DNA from: Pseudomonas putida
GTDB lineage: Bacteria; Pseudomonadota; Gammaproteobacteria; Pseudomonadales; Pseudomonadaceae
NCBI GenBank assembly: GCA_041071465.1
Contig: CP163498.1
Coordinates: 2,508,501-2,572,500, forward strand
Direction: 5' to 3'
DNA: 64,000 nt
Within the stretch, counting starts at the first letter, position 1, and every line of letters begins with the position of its first letter. The translations under genes and the position numbers were made by a program. The notes beneath the pieces are model-generated. The model saw only the letters and a list, made by a program, of their open reading frames with translations. It made no database searches and was not told where the DNA came from. Below, in pieces: positions 35,621 to 47,219 of the stretch.

Positions 35621-36913
35621 TTACTGCGCGGTTACTTCCTTCAGATACGCCGCCGGCTCCGCCCCCAGGTTGTTCAGCATCCGCCCGCTGTACCAGTCGA
35701 TGAAGTTCACCACGCCAAACTCGTAGGTTTTCGAGTACGGCCCTGGCTGGTAAGCCGTGGAGTTGATCCCGCGCTGGTTCTCTTCGGCCAGGCGGCGGTC
35801 CTGGTCGTTGGTGGCGTCCCACACCTTGCGCATGCGCTCAGGGTCGTAGTCCACACCTTCCACGGCGTCCTTGTGCACCAGCCATTTGGTGGTGACCATG
35901 GTCTCCTGGGCGCTGATCGGCCACACGGTGAACACGATCATGTGGTCGCCCATGCAGTGGTTCCAGGAGTGCGGCAGGTGCAGGATACGCATCGAGCCCA
36001 GGTCCGGGTTCTTGATGCGGCCCATCAGCTTCTGGCAGGCCTGCTTGCCGTCCATGGTCATCGACACGGTGCCCTTGAGCAGCGGCATGCGTACGATACG
36101 GTTACGCAGGCCGTGGCTCTTGTGCAGGTACGGGATCTTTTCGGCTTCCCAGGCGGCGGCGGAGGCGGCCACGTGGTCCTTGAATTCCTGGCTGGCGCGC
36201 GGGTCGTTGGTGTCGTCCCACTCCAGCAGGGTTTGCAGCAGCTCCGGGTGCGAGCCGCTGCAGTGGTAGCACTCGCGGTTGTTTTCCAGCACCAGCTTCC
36301 AGTTGGCTTTTTCCATCAAGGTGGTTTGCACCGCCACCTTGGTGTTCTCCATGTCGTAGGGTTCCATGTAGTGTTCCAGGGTGGCCAGGAACTCGTCGAT
36401 GGCGGGTGGGTTTTCCGCCAGGCTGATGAAGATGTAGCCACCAGCGACCTTCACGTTCACAGGCTTCAGACCGTACTGCTTCATGTCGAAGTCGGCGCCC
36501 ATCTCGGTGCCCGCGAACAGCAGGCGGCCGTCCAGTTCATAGGTCCACTGGTGGTAATGGCAGACCAACTTGGCCACTTTGCCTTTGTCGCTGACGCACA
36601 AGCGCGAACCGCGGTGCCGGCAGACGTTATGGAAGGCGTGCACCTTACCCTCGGCGCCACGCACCACCAGAATCGGGTTGTTGCCGATCTGCAGCGTGAT
36701 GTAGTTGCCTTTTGCCGGAATTTCGCAAGTCATGCCGGCGATCAGCCATTCTTTCTGGAAGATCTCCTGCATGTCGATCTGGAACAGACGCTCGTCGGTG
36801 TAGAAAGGCTGGGGCAGCGAGTAGGTGCGCTCGCGGGTCTGCAGCATCTCGGCGGTGGCCTTGCGTGCAGGTTCCAGTGGATCGCCCAGGCTCAGGGTTG
36901 CGGTGACGTCCAT
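35621..36913 (-). CDS. gbcA: Glycine betaine monooxygenase, Rieske oxygenase subunit
   Basis: A 430-residue Rieske non-heme iron oxygenase that demethylates glycine betaine to dimethylglycine and formaldehyde. Rieske ligands are C98, H100, C118 and H121 (NVCRHRG and VCHYHQW). The mononuclear iron region NNRECYHCSGSHPEL supplies two histidines, with the acidic partner in DATNDQDRRL near the C-terminus. The ATG at 36913 has GAGGA upstream, so the longer frame to 36946 is not used. The reductase gene gbcB is divergent across a 295-base control region. Confidence 0.96.
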   Translation of the reverse strand: MDVTATLSLGDPLEPARKATAEMLQTRERTYSLPQPFYTDERLFQIDMQEIFQKEWLIAGMTCEIPAKGNYITLQIGNNPILVVRGAEGKVHAFHNVCRHRGSRLCVSDKGKVAKLVCHYHQWTYELDGRLLFAGTEMGADFDMKQYGLKPVNVKVAGGYIFISLAENPPAIDEFLATLEHYMEPYDMENTKVAVQTTLMEKANWKLVLENNRECYHCSGSHPELLQTLLEWDDTNDPRASQEFKDHVAASAAAWEAEKIPYLHKSHGLRNRIVRMPLLKGTVSMTMDGKQACQKLMGRIKNPDLGSMRILHLPHSWNHCMGDHMIVFTVWPISAQETMVTTKWLVHKDAVEGVDYDPERMRKVWDATNDQDRRLAEENQRGINSTAYQPGPYSKTYEFGVVNFIDWYSGRMLNNLGAEPAAYLKEVTAQ

Positions 36914-37208
36914 CGTGTATTCCTCGGGGCCGTGTGCGGCCGGCAAAAGGTGGCTAATCGTTGTTGTGGTGCCGCAAGGCTGTCTATCGAAAAACAGCTA
37001 GTTGTTTTGCCGTGGAGTGTGCGTCCGAAGGCGCCGCGAACCGTATCCATGGGCGACATGGCCGAATTGAATTACGACGCGCCAGCCCTTGTAGCGCGGG
37101 GCTGGTCGCGATAAGCACGCCGATGTCGCTGGCAGGAATGTACGTCGCCCTCAGCTTGCGCATTATCCAAGCCATAAAAAGCCCAATAGTCGGCTGCTGG
37201 AGATGAAC
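36914..37208. promoter_or_regulatory. Divergent control region gbcA-gbcB
   Basis: 295 bases without a gene. It contains CGTATCCA (37042-37049), the core of the 21-bp direct repeats upstream of cbcX/sdaB, and CTGT-CTATCGAAAA-ACAG (about 36981-36998). GbdR is the known activator of both gbc genes in P. aeruginosa; the exact site here is uncertain. Confidence 0.4.
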
Positions 37209-38309
37209 ATGTCCGATACCTTCCTCAATCCGGTCACTACCCAGACCTGGGCCAACGGCCGCCACATCGTGCGCTGCGTCAAGGTCATCCAGGAGACCTG
37301 GGACGTGCGCACCTTCTGCTTCATGGCCGACCAGCCGATCATGTTCTTCTTCAAGCCGGGGCAGTTCGTTACCCTGGAGCTGGAGATCGAAGGCAAACCG
37401 GTGATGCGTTCCTACACCATTTCCAGTTCGCCGTCGGTGCCCTACAGCTTCTCGATCACCGTCAAGCGTGTGCCGGGCGGCCTGGTGTCCAACTTCCTGC
37501 ACGACACCATGCACGAAGGCGCCGAGCTGCCGGTGCATGGCCCGGTGGGGTTGTTCAATGCCATCGACTTCCCGGCGGGCAAGGCGCTGTACCTGTCCGG
37601 CGGTGTGGGCATTACTCCGGTCATGTCGATGGCGCGCTGGTTCTACGACACCAACGCCAATGTCGACATGGTGTTCGTGCACAGCGCCCGCTCACCCAAG
37701 GACATCATCTACCACCGCGAGCTGGAACAGATGGCCTCGCGTATCCCCAACTTCAGCCTGCACATCATTTGCGAGAAGCACGGCCTGGGCGAGCCATGGG
37801 CGGGTTATCGCGGTTACCTGAACCAGCGGCTGATGGAACTGATTGCACCGGACTACATGGAACGCGTGGTGTTCTGCTGCGGCCCGACGCCTTACATGAC
37901 GGCGGTAAAGCGCATGCTCGAAGCGGTCGGCTTCGACATGAAGAACTACCACGAGGAATCGTTCGGTGCCACGCCGGCCGAGGCCAAGGCCGATGCGGTC
38001 GAGCATGCCGAGCAGGCAGCCGAAGCGCCGGAGCTGGATGTGTCCGACCTTAACCTGGTGGAGTTCATCGGCAGCGAGAAGAGCATTCGCATTGCCCCAG
38101 GCGAGACCGTGCATGCGGCGGCGGCCAAGGTTGGCCTGATGATCCCGAAAGCCTGCGGCATGGGCATTTGCGGCACTTGCAAGGTGCTCAAGCTGGGCGG
38201 CGAAGTGGAAATGGAGCACAACGGCGGCATTACCGAGGAGGACGAAGCCGAGGGCTACATCCTGTCGTGCTGCAGTGTGCCGAAAGGGGATGTGCGGATC
38301 GATTACTGA
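37209..38309 (+). CDS. gbcB: Glycine betaine monooxygenase, reductase subunit
   Basis: A 366-residue electron-transfer partner of GbcA. The N-terminal ~250 residues form a ferredoxin-NADP+ reductase-type module (FAD motif RSYTISSSPS at about 64-73; FCCGPTPYMTAVKRML for the NAD(P) side). The C-terminal domain is a plant-type 2Fe-2S ferredoxin with CGMGICGTC and a distant Cys in LSCCSVP. I set the start at 37209 because GGAG ends at 37202, six bases upstream; the ATG at 37203 would have no spacing. Confidence 0.95.
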   Translation: MSDTFLNPVTTQTWANGRHIVRCVKVIQETWDVRTFCFMADQPIMFFFKPGQFVTLELEIEGKPVMRSYTISSSPSVPYSFSITVKRVPGGLVSNFLHDTMHEGAELPVHGPVGLFNAIDFPAGKALYLSGGVGITPVMSMARWFYDTNANVDMVFVHSARSPKDIIYHRELEQMASRIPNFSLHIICEKHGLGEPWAGYRGYLNQRLMELIAPDYMERVVFCCGPTPYMTAVKRMLEAVGFDMKNYHEESFGATPAEAKADAVEHAEQAAEAPELDVSDLNLVEFIGSEKSIRIAPGETVHAAAAKVGLMIPKACGMGICGTCKVLKLGGEVEMEHNGGITEEDEAEGYILSCCSVPKGDVRIDY

Positions 38310-38353
38310 CCCGATAGTACCTGGGGCCGCAAAGCGCCCCCAGGTACTTCAGG

Positions 38354-39979
38354 TCAGGTACGGAACCGTGCCACCAACCCATTCAGGTCCACGGCCAGGC
38401 GCGACAATTCAGCACTCGCCGCACTGGTCTGATGCGCCCCGGTGGCACTCTGCACCGACAGGTCGTTGATGTTCACCAGGTTGCGGTCCACTTCCCGCGC
38501 CACCTGCGCCTGTTCCTCCGCCGCGCTGGCAATCACCAGGTTACGCTCGTTGATCTGCGCCACCGCGCCGGCAATGGTGTCCAGTGCCATGCCCGCGCCA
38601 CGGGCGATGTTCAGGGTGGATTCGGCACGCTCGGTGCTGGTGCGCATCGACTCCACAGCTTCCTCCGTGCCCCCTTGAATGCTGCCGATCATCCGCTCGA
38701 TTTCGCTGGTCGACTGCTGGGTGCGGTGGGCCAATGCCCGAACTTCATCCGCCACAACGGCAAAACCACGGCCCGCTTCGCCAGCACGTGCGGCCTCGAT
38801 GGCGGCGTTCAGCGCCAGCAGGTTGGTTTGGTCGGCCAGGCCACGGATCACGTCGAGGACCTTGCCAATGTCGCGCGACTGCTCGGCCAGGTGAGTGATC
38901 AATTTGGCAGTGGCCTGCACATCGCCGCTCATGCGCTCGATGGCGCCCACGGTCTCCATCACCAGGTCACGGCCGTCGCCGGTGGAGCGGCTGGCTTCAC
39001 TGGAGGCTTCCGAAGTGCTCACGGCATTGCGCGCTACTTCCTCCACAGCGCTGGTCATTTCGGTCACGGCCGTGGCGGCCTGTTCAATCTCGTTGTTCTG
39101 CTGTTGCAGGCCGCGGGCGCTTTCGTCGGTGACGGCGTTCAGCTCTTCGGCCGCCGAGGCCAGCTGGGTGGCGGAGCCGGCGATCTGTTGCAGGGTGTCG
39201 CGCAACTTGTCCTGCATGCGGGCCATGGCGCGCAGCAGGCGAGCGGCTTCGTCGGTGCCTTCGGCACGGATGATGTGGGTCAGGTCACCGTCGGCGACCT
39301 GTTCGGCGCTTTTGAGCGCATCTTCGATCGGCTTGACGATGCTGCGGGTCAGCAGGAAGGCGCAGGCGAACGTCAGGACGGTGGCGGCAACCAGCAGGCC
39401 GATCACCAGGGCGAAAGCAGCGGCGTACTGGCTGGCGGCCTTGTCATTGGTGGCGCGGGTCTGGTCGGTGTTGATGCGTACCAGGGTGTCCATGACCTTG
39501 TTGATCTGCTCTGAGTTGGCCAGCAAATCGCGGTTGAGCAGGTCGCGCAATTCGTCCAGGCGGTCGGCCTGGCTCAGTGTGCGCATGCGCGCTTCCAACT
39601 GGCGGTATTGGTTGAGCAACAGGCCGTACTGGTCGAACGCGGCCTGTTCGTCGGCGGCACCGATCATCGGCAGGTAAGCCTGGCGCGCGCGGTCGATCTG
39701 GCTGTTGCGCTGGTCCAGCAGGTTGAGGGTATCGCGTTGGGTTTCCGGTTCGCGGTTGAGCAGCAGGCGGTAGGAAAGCGTGCGCATGCGCAGGTTCAGC
39801 GCGGTGAGTTCGTCGAGGATCTTGATGCTGGGCACACTGACTTGCTCGATGGCAACACCAGCCTGGCGGATGTTGCCCATCTGCACCAGGGAGAAGATAC
39901 CAAGGCCGAGCATCAGCAGGCCGATAAGCGCGAAGCCGAGCAGCGCGCGCGGGGCGATATTCATGTTGCGTAGGGACAT
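38354..39979 (-). CDS. Methyl-accepting chemotaxis protein (4-helix-bundle sensor)
   Basis: A 541-residue chemoreceptor. It has an N-terminal helix (residues ~9-29, [20 protein letters not shown]), a helical periplasmic domain of ~150 residues of the 4HB type, a second membrane helix near residues 185-210, then HAMP and the signalling domain with the hairpin tip [20 protein letters not shown]. The start [12 protein letters not shown] is preferred: the putative FliA promoter at 40033-40059 places transcription near 40026, too close for the upstream ATG at 40021. Shine-Dalgarno is poor. Ligand unknown. Confidence 0.9.
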   Translation of the reverse strand: MSLRNMNIAPRALLGFALIGLLMLGLGIFSLVQMGNIRQAGVAIEQVSVPSIKILDELTALNLRMRTLSYRLLLNREPETQRDTLNLLDQRNSQIDRARQAYLPMIGAADEQAAFDQYGLLLNQYRQLEARMRTLSQADRLDELRDLLNRDLLANSEQINKVMDTLVRINTDQTRATNDKAASQYAAAFALVIGLLVAATVLTFACAFLLTRSIVKPIEDALKSAEQVADGDLTHIIRAEGTDEAARLLRAMARMQDKLRDTLQQIAGSATQLASAAEELNAVTDESARGLQQQNNEIEQAATAVTEMTSAVEEVARNAVSTSEASSEASRSTGDGRDLVMETVGAIERMSGDVQATAKLITHLAEQSRDIGKVLDVIRGLADQTNLLALNAAIEAARAGEAGRGFAVVADEVRALAHRTQQSTSEIERMIGSIQGGTEEAVESMRTSTERAESTLNIARGAGMALDTIAGAVAQINERNLVIASAAEEQAQVAREVDRNLVNINDLSVQSATGAHQTSAASAELSRLAVDLNGLVARFRT

Positions 39980-40032
39980 GGAGAGGAGGATCCAGGCAAG
40001 GGGGAAAGTGCGACAAAACATGACTTGCCGGG

Positions 40033-40059
40033 CTATCGGTCGTGACCGGCCAGTCTTGA
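40033..40059 (-). promoter_or_regulatory. FliA (sigma28)-like promoter of the MCP gene
   Basis: On the minus strand TCAAG-N14-ACCGATAG resembles the sigma28 pattern TAAAG-N14-GCCGATAA, with the correct 14-base spacing. Motility-linked control of a chemoreceptor is expected. Confidence 0.55.
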
Positions 40060-40244
40060 GTGCGACCGGCAAAAATTGTGAGGTAGCTAACCTTTTCCTG
40101 ACCGGCGGTTGACTCAGGTCGGAACAAGGGGGCGGTTACCCTGTCAATCTGCGGGTTCGACACCTTATGAATCCGATATTTAATGGCGATGGGCGGCACT
40201 TTTCTTTATCGTGTGCGCCCCTCGCAACAACCTGAGATAGACCC

Positions 40245-40475
40245 ATGCTGGAAGCTTCCCTGAATCAAATCGAGCAACTGGTCAGCGACCTGATGCAGAA
40301 AAACGCTCAACTCACCGAGCAGAACACCGCCCTCGGCCAGGAACTGGCCCAGGCCAAGGAAGAGAACGAAACCCTGCAGCTGTCGCTGATGGAGCAGGAA
40401 GAGAAGAACGGCGCTACCGCAGCGCGCATCCAGGCCCTGGTCGAGCGCGCCAGCGCGGGCGTTGTCGGCGCATGA
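40245..40475 (+). CDS. Small coiled-coil protein, ZapB-like (TIGR02449 type)
   Basis: A 76-residue, almost entirely coiled-coil protein (MLEASLNQIEQLVSDLMQKN and continuous heptads to about residue 68), of the TIGR02449 type that commonly accompanies ZapA in pseudomonads. It overlaps the ZapA-like gene by 4 bases. A role in Z-ring organisation is inferred from the pairing. The setting, between two chemoreceptor genes, is unusual. Confidence 0.8.
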   Translation: MLEASLNQIEQLVSDLMQKNAQLTEQNTALGQELAQAKEENETLQLSLMEQEEKNGATAARIQALVERASAGVVGA

Positions 40476-40774
40476 GACTGCAAGAGCAGCCGATCAATGT
40501 GGTGTCGATTCTCGGCATCGACTATTCGATCAAGGCGCCCGAAGGTCAGGAAGAAACCCTGGCCCAGGCGGTACGGATGCTCAACACTGCCCTGAACGAA
40601 ACCAAGCGTCAGTACCCGACCCTGATCGGCGACAAGCTGTTGGTGCTGGCTGCCCTCAACCTGTGCTCCAAGCAGGTTGAGCTGCAGAAAGAGCATCAGC
40701 AGACCCTAGCGCGTACCCAGGCGCAGATCGACGCCACGGTGGACGCCATCGTGCGGACCATTGCAGAGTCCTGA
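40472..40774 (+). CDS. Cell division protein ZapA-like
   Basis: A 100-residue ZapA-family protein, which bundles FtsZ filaments at mid-cell. The family N-terminus PINVVSILGIDYSIKAPEGQEETL is clear, and the C-terminal half is coiled coil. It is coupled to the upstream ZapB-like gene by a 4-base overlap. Downstream is a REP pair, then mcpH; the 6S RNA and 5-formyl-THF cyclo-ligase genes that often follow zapA are not visible, so this may be a second copy or a relocated gene. Confidence 0.85.
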   Translation: MRLQEQPINVVSILGIDYSIKAPEGQEETLAQAVRMLNTALNETKRQYPTLIGDKLLVLAALNLCSKQVELQKEHQQTLARTQAQIDATVDAIVRTIAES

Positions 40775-40782
40775 TCGATAGC

Positions 40783-40887
40783 TGGGGGCGCTTCGCGCCC
40801 CTTTCGCGACACAAGGCCGCTCCTACAACAGTTATACGTTTCCCTGTAGGAGCGGCCGTGTGTCGCGATGGGCTGCACAGCAGCCCC
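40783..40887. repeat. Inverted pair of REP elements
   Basis: Two GGAGCGGCCTTGTGTCGCGA-type units facing each other, with outer GGGGGCGCTTCGCGCCCC and GGGGCTGC hairpins, between zapA-like and mcpH. Confidence 0.85.
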
Positions 40888-40979
40888 AAAGGCCCAACTC
40901 ATTGTTCCAGGTCACTGGATTAACTGGATACGCAAGTGTATACACTTTCCGCAAAACAATAATGTGCGGGGAGTAGGGC

Positions 40980-42917
40980 ATGCGTATCTGGCGTAAGAGC
41001 ATCCAGTGGCAATTGATCACCAGCATGGGCGCCGCCTTGCTGGCGAGCATCCTGGTCGTGGTCGTCATCTTCACCGTGGCGCTCAACCGCCTCACCGAGC
41101 GCTACCTGGTCGACACTGCCTTGCCAGCCAGTATCGAAGCCATCCGCAACGACATCGAACGCATGCTCGGCCAGCCTTTGGTGGCAGCGGCAGACATCGC
41201 CGGCAACACCTTGCTGCGTGACTGGCTGGCGGCTGGTGAAGAGCCCGCCCAGGCAGCGCAATTCACCGAATACCTGACCGCCGCCAAGCAGCGCAACCAG
41301 GCCTTCACTGCCCTGTTCGCGGCGACTGAAACCGGCCACTACTACAACGAGAACGGCCTGGACCGCACCCTCAGCCGCAGCAACCCCAAGGACAAGTGGT
41401 TCTACGGCTACATCGATAGCGGCGCCGAGCGGTTGATCAACATCGACATCGATGGTGCCACCGGCGAGCTGGCGCTGTTCATCGATTACCGCGTGGAAAA
41501 AAATGGCCAGCTGGTCGGCGTGGCCGGCATGGGCCTGCGCATGACCGAGCTGTCGAAGCTGATCCACGATTTCAGTTTCGGCGAACACGGCAAAGTGTTT
41601 CTGGTGCGCAACGATGGCCTGATCCAGGTGCATCCAGACGCAGCCTTCAGTGGTAAACGCCAGCTCACCGAGCAGCTTGGGGCGGACGCAGCCAAGGGTG
41701 TCATGACTGGAGGCGAGGGGCTGCGCAGCCGCCGCTTCAGCCGTGACGGCGAAAGCTACCTGGCGCTTGGTTTGCCACTGCGCGACCTTAACTGGACCCT
41801 GGTGGCCGAAGTGCCAGAGTCGGAAATCTATGCACAAATGCATCAGGCCGTCTGGTTGACCAGCCTGATCGGTGGCGCCGTGGCCCTGCTGTCACTGCTG
41901 CTGGTGGTGCTGTTGGCGCGTGGCCTGGTACGGCCGATCCGCCGCGTCACCGGCGCGTTGGTGCAGATTGGCAGCGGCGCAGGAGACCTCAGCCACCGCC
42001 TGGATGATTCGCGCCAGGATGAGTTGGGCGACCTGGCCCGGGGGTTCAACCGCTTTCTCGACAGCCAGCGCAGCCTTATCGGTGAGGTGTTGAGCACCTC
42101 CGAGCGGCTGCACCGGGCCGTAGAGCAGGTAACTCAGGTGGTGGACAACACGGCCGAGCGCTCGGGGCGGCAGCAAGAGATGACCGAAATGGTCGCTACT
42201 GCCGTGCACGAGATGGGCCTGACCGTGCAGGACATCGCCCGCAATGCCGGCGATGCGGCGCAAGCCTCGCAGTCGGCGCGGGACGAGGCGTTGCAGGCGC
42301 GCGAGGTGGTGCAACGCTCGATTCGGGGTATCGAGGGCATGTCGGGCGACATCGGCAAGGCTGCCGATGCAGTCACTCAGTTGGCCGACGAAGTCGCCTC
42401 GATCGATGAAGTTCTGGCGGTTATCCGTAGTATTTCCGAGCAGACCAATTTGCTGGCACTTAACGCGGCTATCGAGGCTGCGCGGGCAGGGGAAATGGGG
42501 CGCGGTTTTGCCGTGGTGGCCGATGAGGTGCGCACGCTGGCCCGGCGCACACAGCTGTCCACCGACGAAGTGCAGCAGATGATCCAGCGCCTGAAGCAGG
42601 GCGCGGGGTCGGCGGTGAGTTCGATGCAGGCGGGGCAGCAGGCGACTGGCAGTGGTGTGGAGTCGAGCCAGCGCACCGGGGCGTCGCTGGGCGCGATTAC
42701 CGACCAGGTGGAGCACATCAGTGATATGAACCATCAGGTGGCCACGGCGACGGAAGAGCAGTCGGCAGTGACCGAGGAAATCAACCGGACGGTGCAGGGG
42801 ATTTCCGACCTGGCGCGGGAAACGGCGGCGGAGGTGCAAGGGTGTCGCGAGGAGTGCCAGGCGTTGCGTGGGTTGGCTGATGATCTGGCGCGGCAGATGG
42901 GTGGGTTCAGGCTTTAA
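40980..42917 (+). CDS. mcpH: Chemoreceptor, McpH-like (dCache sensor)
   Basis: A 645-residue chemoreceptor with two membrane helices (about residues 10-32 and 295-320) enclosing a ~260-residue periplasmic dCache domain (for example [20 protein letters not shown] and [16 protein letters not shown]). A HAMP domain and a signalling domain with [20 protein letters not shown] follow. Size, sensor type and neighbourhood fit P. putida McpH, which mediates taxis to metabolizable purines; the name rests on synteny with KT2440. GGGGAGTAG precedes the ATG. Confidence 0.85.
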   Translation: MRIWRKSIQWQLITSMGAALLASILVVVVIFTVALNRLTERYLVDTALPASIEAIRNDIERMLGQPLVAAADIAGNTLLRDWLAAGEEPAQAAQFTEYLTAAKQRNQAFTALFAATETGHYYNENGLDRTLSRSNPKDKWFYGYIDSGAERLINIDIDGATGELALFIDYRVEKNGQLVGVAGMGLRMTELSKLIHDFSFGEHGKVFLVRNDGLIQVHPDAAFSGKRQLTEQLGADAAKGVMTGGEGLRSRRFSRDGESYLALGLPLRDLNWTLVAEVPESEIYAQMHQAVWLTSLIGGAVALLSLLLVVLLARGLVRPIRRVTGALVQIGSGAGDLSHRLDDSRQDELGDLARGFNRFLDSQRSLIGEVLSTSERLHRAVEQVTQVVDNTAERSGRQQEMTEMVATAVHEMGLTVQDIARNAGDAAQASQSARDEALQAREVVQRSIRGIEGMSGDIGKAADAVTQLADEVASIDEVLAVIRSISEQTNLLALNAAIEAARAGEMGRGFAVVADEVRTLARRTQLSTDEVQQMIQRLKQGAGSAVSSMQAGQQATGSGVESSQRTGASLGAITDQVEHISDMNHQVATATEEQSAVTEEINRTVQGISDLARETAAEVQGCREECQALRGLADDLARQMGGFRL

Positions 42918-42918
42918 A

Positions 42919-42962
42919 TTGCTGGGGCCGCTTTGCGGCCCTTGGAGGGCAAAGCCCTCCCA
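42919..42962. repeat. REP-derived double hairpin between mcpH and ltaE
   Basis: GGGGCCGC-TTT-GCGGCCC followed by GGAGGGC-AAA-GCCCTCC. Located between convergent genes; probable terminator for both. Confidence 0.7.
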
Positions 42963-42970
42963 GCGTGCTT

Positions 42971-44011
42971 TCAGGCGGTAATGATGCTACGGATATCCGC
43001 CGCAAGCTCGCGCACGCGCGCTTCCTCGGTATCCCACGAACACATGAAGCGCGCCCCGCCGCTACCAATGAAGGTATAGAACCGCCACCCCTTGCCCCGC
43101 AGCGCTTCGATCGCATGCTCCGGCATCTGCAGGAACACCCCGTTGGCCTCCACCGGGAACATCAGCTCCACCGCTGGCAAGTCACTCACCAGCGAGGCCA
43201 GCAGCTGCGCGCAATGGTTGGCGTGGTTGCCATGGCGCAACCAGGCGCCATCTTCCAGCAGGCCCACCCAGGGCGCCGACAAAAAGCGCATTTTCGACGC
43301 CAGTTGCCCGGCTTGCTTGCAGCGGTAGTCGAAGTCTTCGGCCAGCTGGCGGTTGAAGAACAGGATCGCCTCACCCACCGCCATGCCGTTCTTGGTGCCG
43401 CCAAAGCACAGCACATCGACGCCGGCCTTCCAGGTCAGCTCGGCCGGGCTGCAGCCCAGGAACGCGCAGGCATTGGTAAAGCGCGCGCCGTCCATGTGCA
43501 GGTTCAGGCCCAGCTCCTTGCAGGTGGCGCTGATCGCCTTCAGCTCGTCGGGGCGGTACACCGTGCCCACTTCAGTGGCCTGGGTAATGGTCACCACGCG
43601 GGGCTTGGGGTAGTGGATGTCCTGGCGCTTGAGCGCCACTTCGCGGATCGACTGCGGCGTCAGCTTGCCGTTGACGCTGGTCGCCGTCAGCAGTTTGGAG
43701 CCGTTGGAGAAGAACTCCGGCGCGCCGCATTCATCGGTTTCGACGTGGGCGGTCTCGGAGCAGATCACGCTGTGGTAGCTCTGGCACAGCGAGGCCAGGG
43801 CCAGGGAGTTGGCGGCAGTTCCGTTGAAGGCGAAGAACACCTCGCAGTCGGTTTCGAACAGGTTGCGGAAGTATTCCGAGGCGCGCTCGGTCCACTGATC
43901 GTCGCCATAGGCGCGGTCGTGGCCGTGGTTGGCCTTCTCCATCGCTGCCCAGGCTTCGGGGCAGATACCGGAATAGTTGTCGCTGGCGAATTGTTGGCTC
44001 TTATCTGTCAT
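42971..44011 (-). CDS. ltaE: Low-specificity L-threonine aldolase
   Basis: A 346-residue PLP enzyme cleaving L-threonine/L-allo-threonine to glycine and acetaldehyde. The PLP lysine is K207 in CFGGTKNGM, with D174 in HMDGARFTN as the ring-nitrogen partner. The N-terminus MTDKSQQFASDNYSGICPEAW is typical of the Pseudomonas enzyme. It lies next to glyA on the opposite strand, both producing or consuming glycine. Confidence 0.95.
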   Translation of the reverse strand: MTDKSQQFASDNYSGICPEAWAAMEKANHGHDRAYGDDQWTERASEYFRNLFETDCEVFFAFNGTAANSLALASLCQSYHSVICSETAHVETDECGAPEFFSNGSKLLTATSVNGKLTPQSIREVALKRQDIHYPKPRVVTITQATEVGTVYRPDELKAISATCKELGLNLHMDGARFTNACAFLGCSPAELTWKAGVDVLCFGGTKNGMAVGEAILFFNRQLAEDFDYRCKQAGQLASKMRFLSAPWVGLLEDGAWLRHGNHANHCAQLLASLVSDLPAVELMFPVEANGVFLQMPEHAIEALRGKGWRFYTFIGSGGARFMCSWDTEEARVRELAADIRSIITA

Positions 44012-44101
44012 GACACGGTCCTGTGAACGACGCAGAACAGCACTCTAAACCATCGATTCAGCGGTTGCCTATACAAGCTGTGCATTGGCGGATTTCTGGG
44101 T

Positions 44102-44217
44102 TATCTGTGCTGGCCTCTTCGCGGGTAAACCCGCTCCCACAGGGATACCACAAGCCTTCAGAGCACCACCGTACCTGTGGGAGCGGGTTCACCCGCGAAA
44201 GGGCCGGCACAAACGGC
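44102..44217. repeat. Inverted pair of REP elements upstream of glyA
   Basis: TTCGCGGGTAAACCCGCTCC and GGAGCGGGTTCACCCGCG units face each other in the 339-base gap between ltaE and glyA. The rest of the gap (44218-44350) should hold the glyA promoter, but no clear hexamers are visible. Confidence 0.85.
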
Positions 44218-44350
44218 ACAACAACGAATGTCGTAAACGCGCCATTGCAAGGCGTGCGCAGGCATCTGACCCGACCCCGCCAGTCATACCATCGCCACAA
44301 AGGGCCACAGTGCCTTACGACAAAAAACGATCGCTGCCGGGAGATACACG

Positions 44351-45603
<1,253 letters not shown>

Positions 45604-45618
45604 GTGGAGTCACACACC

Positions 45619-46869
45619 ATGCAACGTTACTCGGGCTTCGGCCTTTTCAAGCACTCCCTCAGCCACCACGAGAACTGGCAGCGCATGTGGCGCACGCCAA
45701 CCCCTAAAAAGGTGTACGACGTGGTCATCGTCGGCGGTGGCGGCCATGGCTTGGCCACGGCCTACTACCTGGCCAAAGAGCACGGCATCACCAACGTCGC
45801 CGTGATCGAGAAGGGTTACCTGGGCGGCGGCAACACCGCCCGTAACACCACCATCGTGCGTTCCAACTACCTGTGGGACGAGTCGGCCCACCTGTACGAG
45901 CACGCCATGAAGCTGTGGGAGGGTCTGTCCCAGGACCTCAACTACAACGTGATGTTCTCCCAGCGCGGCGTCTACAACCTGTGCCACACCTTGCAGGACA
46001 TGCGTGACTCCGAGCGCCGTGTCAGCGCCAACCGCCTGAACGGCGTGGATGGCGAGCTGCTGAACACCGCCCAGGTCGCGGCCGAAATCCCGTACCTGGA
46101 CTGCTCGAAGAACACCCGTTACCCGATCCTTGGCGCAACCGTGCAGCGCCGTGGCGGCGTGGCCCGTCACGATGCCGTGGCCTGGGGCTTCGCCCGTGCT
46201 GCCGACGCCCTGGGCGTTGACCTGATCCAGCAAACCGAAGTGATCGGCTTCCGCAAGGAAAACGGCGCGGTCATCGGTGTGGAAACCAACAAAGGCTTCA
46301 TCGGCGCCAAGCGCGTCGGCGTAGTCACCGCTGGTAACTCCGGGCACATGGCCAAGCTGGCCGGCTTCCGCCTGCCGCTGGAATCGCACCCGCTGCAAGC
46401 GCTGGTATCCGAGCCGATCAAGCCGATCATCGACAGCGTGATCATGTCCAACGCCGTACACGGCTACATCAGCCAGTCCGACAAGGGCGACCTGGTGATC
46501 GGTGCCGGTATCGACGGCTGGGTCGGCTACGGCCAGCGCGGTTCGTACCCGGTGATCGAGCACACCCTGCAGGCCATCGTCGAAATGTTCCCCAACCTCT
46601 CGCGCGTGCGCATGAACCGCCAGTGGGGCGGCATCGTCGACACCTCGCCGGACGCCTGCCCGATCATCACCAAGACCCCGGTCAAGAACATGTTCTTCAA
46701 CTGCGGTTGGGGTACTGGCGGCTTCAAGGCGACCCCGGGTTCGGGCAACGTCTTCGCCGCGAGCCTGGCCAAGGGCGAAATGCACCCATTGGCCGCGCCG
46801 TTCTCCATGGACCGTTTCTACAACGGCGCACTGATCGACGAACACGGCGCCGCCGCCGTCGCCCACTAA
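45619..46869 (+). CDS. soxB: Sarcosine oxidase, beta subunit
   Basis: A 416-residue flavoprotein subunit of heterotetrameric sarcosine oxidase, oxidising sarcosine to glycine with transfer of the methyl carbon to THF or release as formaldehyde. The FAD motif [20 protein letters not shown] is near residues 35-54. H184 in [14 protein letters not shown] is the candidate for covalent FMN attachment. I chose ATG 45619 because GGAG is 10 bases upstream; the 45604 start is not conserved. The gene follows glyA in an apparent glyA-soxBDA operon. Confidence 0.95.
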   Translation: MQRYSGFGLFKHSLSHHENWQRMWRTPTPKKVYDVVIVGGGGHGLATAYYLAKEHGITNVAVIEKGYLGGGNTARNTTIVRSNYLWDESAHLYEHAMKLWEGLSQDLNYNVMFSQRGVYNLCHTLQDMRDSERRVSANRLNGVDGELLNTAQVAAEIPYLDCSKNTRYPILGATVQRRGGVARHDAVAWGFARAADALGVDLIQQTEVIGFRKENGAVIGVETNKGFIGAKRVGVVTAGNSGHMAKLAGFRLPLESHPLQALVSEPIKPIIDSVIMSNAVHGYISQSDKGDLVIGAGIDGWVGYGQRGSYPVIEHTLQAIVEMFPNLSRVRMNRQWGGIVDTSPDACPIITKTPVKNMFFNCGWGTGGFKATPGSGNVFAASLAKGEMHPLAAPFSMDRFYNGALIDEHGAAAVAH

Positions 46870-46883
46870 CCGGAGACACCGTC

Positions 46884-47219
46884 ATGTTGCATATTTTCTG
46901 TCCCCACTGCGGCGAGCTGCGCTCCGAAGAAGAGTTCCACGCCTCTGGCCAGGCGCACATCGCCCGCCCGCTGGACCCTAACGCCTGCTCCGACGAGGAG
47001 TGGGGTACCTACATGTTCTACCGTGACAACCCGCGCGGTATTCACCATGAACTGTGGGACCACGTTGCCGGCTGCCGCCAGTACTTCAACGTCACTCGCG
47101 ACACCGTGACCTACGAAATTCTGGAAACCTACAAGATTGGCGAGAAGCCGCAAGTGACCGCCAATGGTAAAGCGGCGAACGCACCGTCGACCGTCAAAGG
47201 CCAAGGGGAAAAAGTATGA
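46884..47219 (+). CDS. soxD: Sarcosine oxidase, delta subunit
   Basis: A 111-residue subunit. Zinc ligands expected from the known structure are visible: C6 and C9 (CPHC) with H60 and C64 in HHELWDHVAGCRQYF. It overlaps soxA by 4 bases (ATGA). Starts 14 bases after soxB with GGAG upstream. Confidence 0.95.
   Translation: MLHIFCPHCGELRSEEEFHASGQAHIARPLDPNACSDEEWGTYMFYRDNPRGIHHELWDHVAGCRQYFNVTRDTVTYEILETYKIGEKPQVTANGKAANAPSTVKGQGEKV

Noticed and set aside
45604..45805. Extended C-terminus of GlyA as a natural 484-residue fusion
   Set aside because: The tail is out-of-frame sequence of glyA's own 3' end and of soxB; adding one C restores the conserved 417-residue enzyme.
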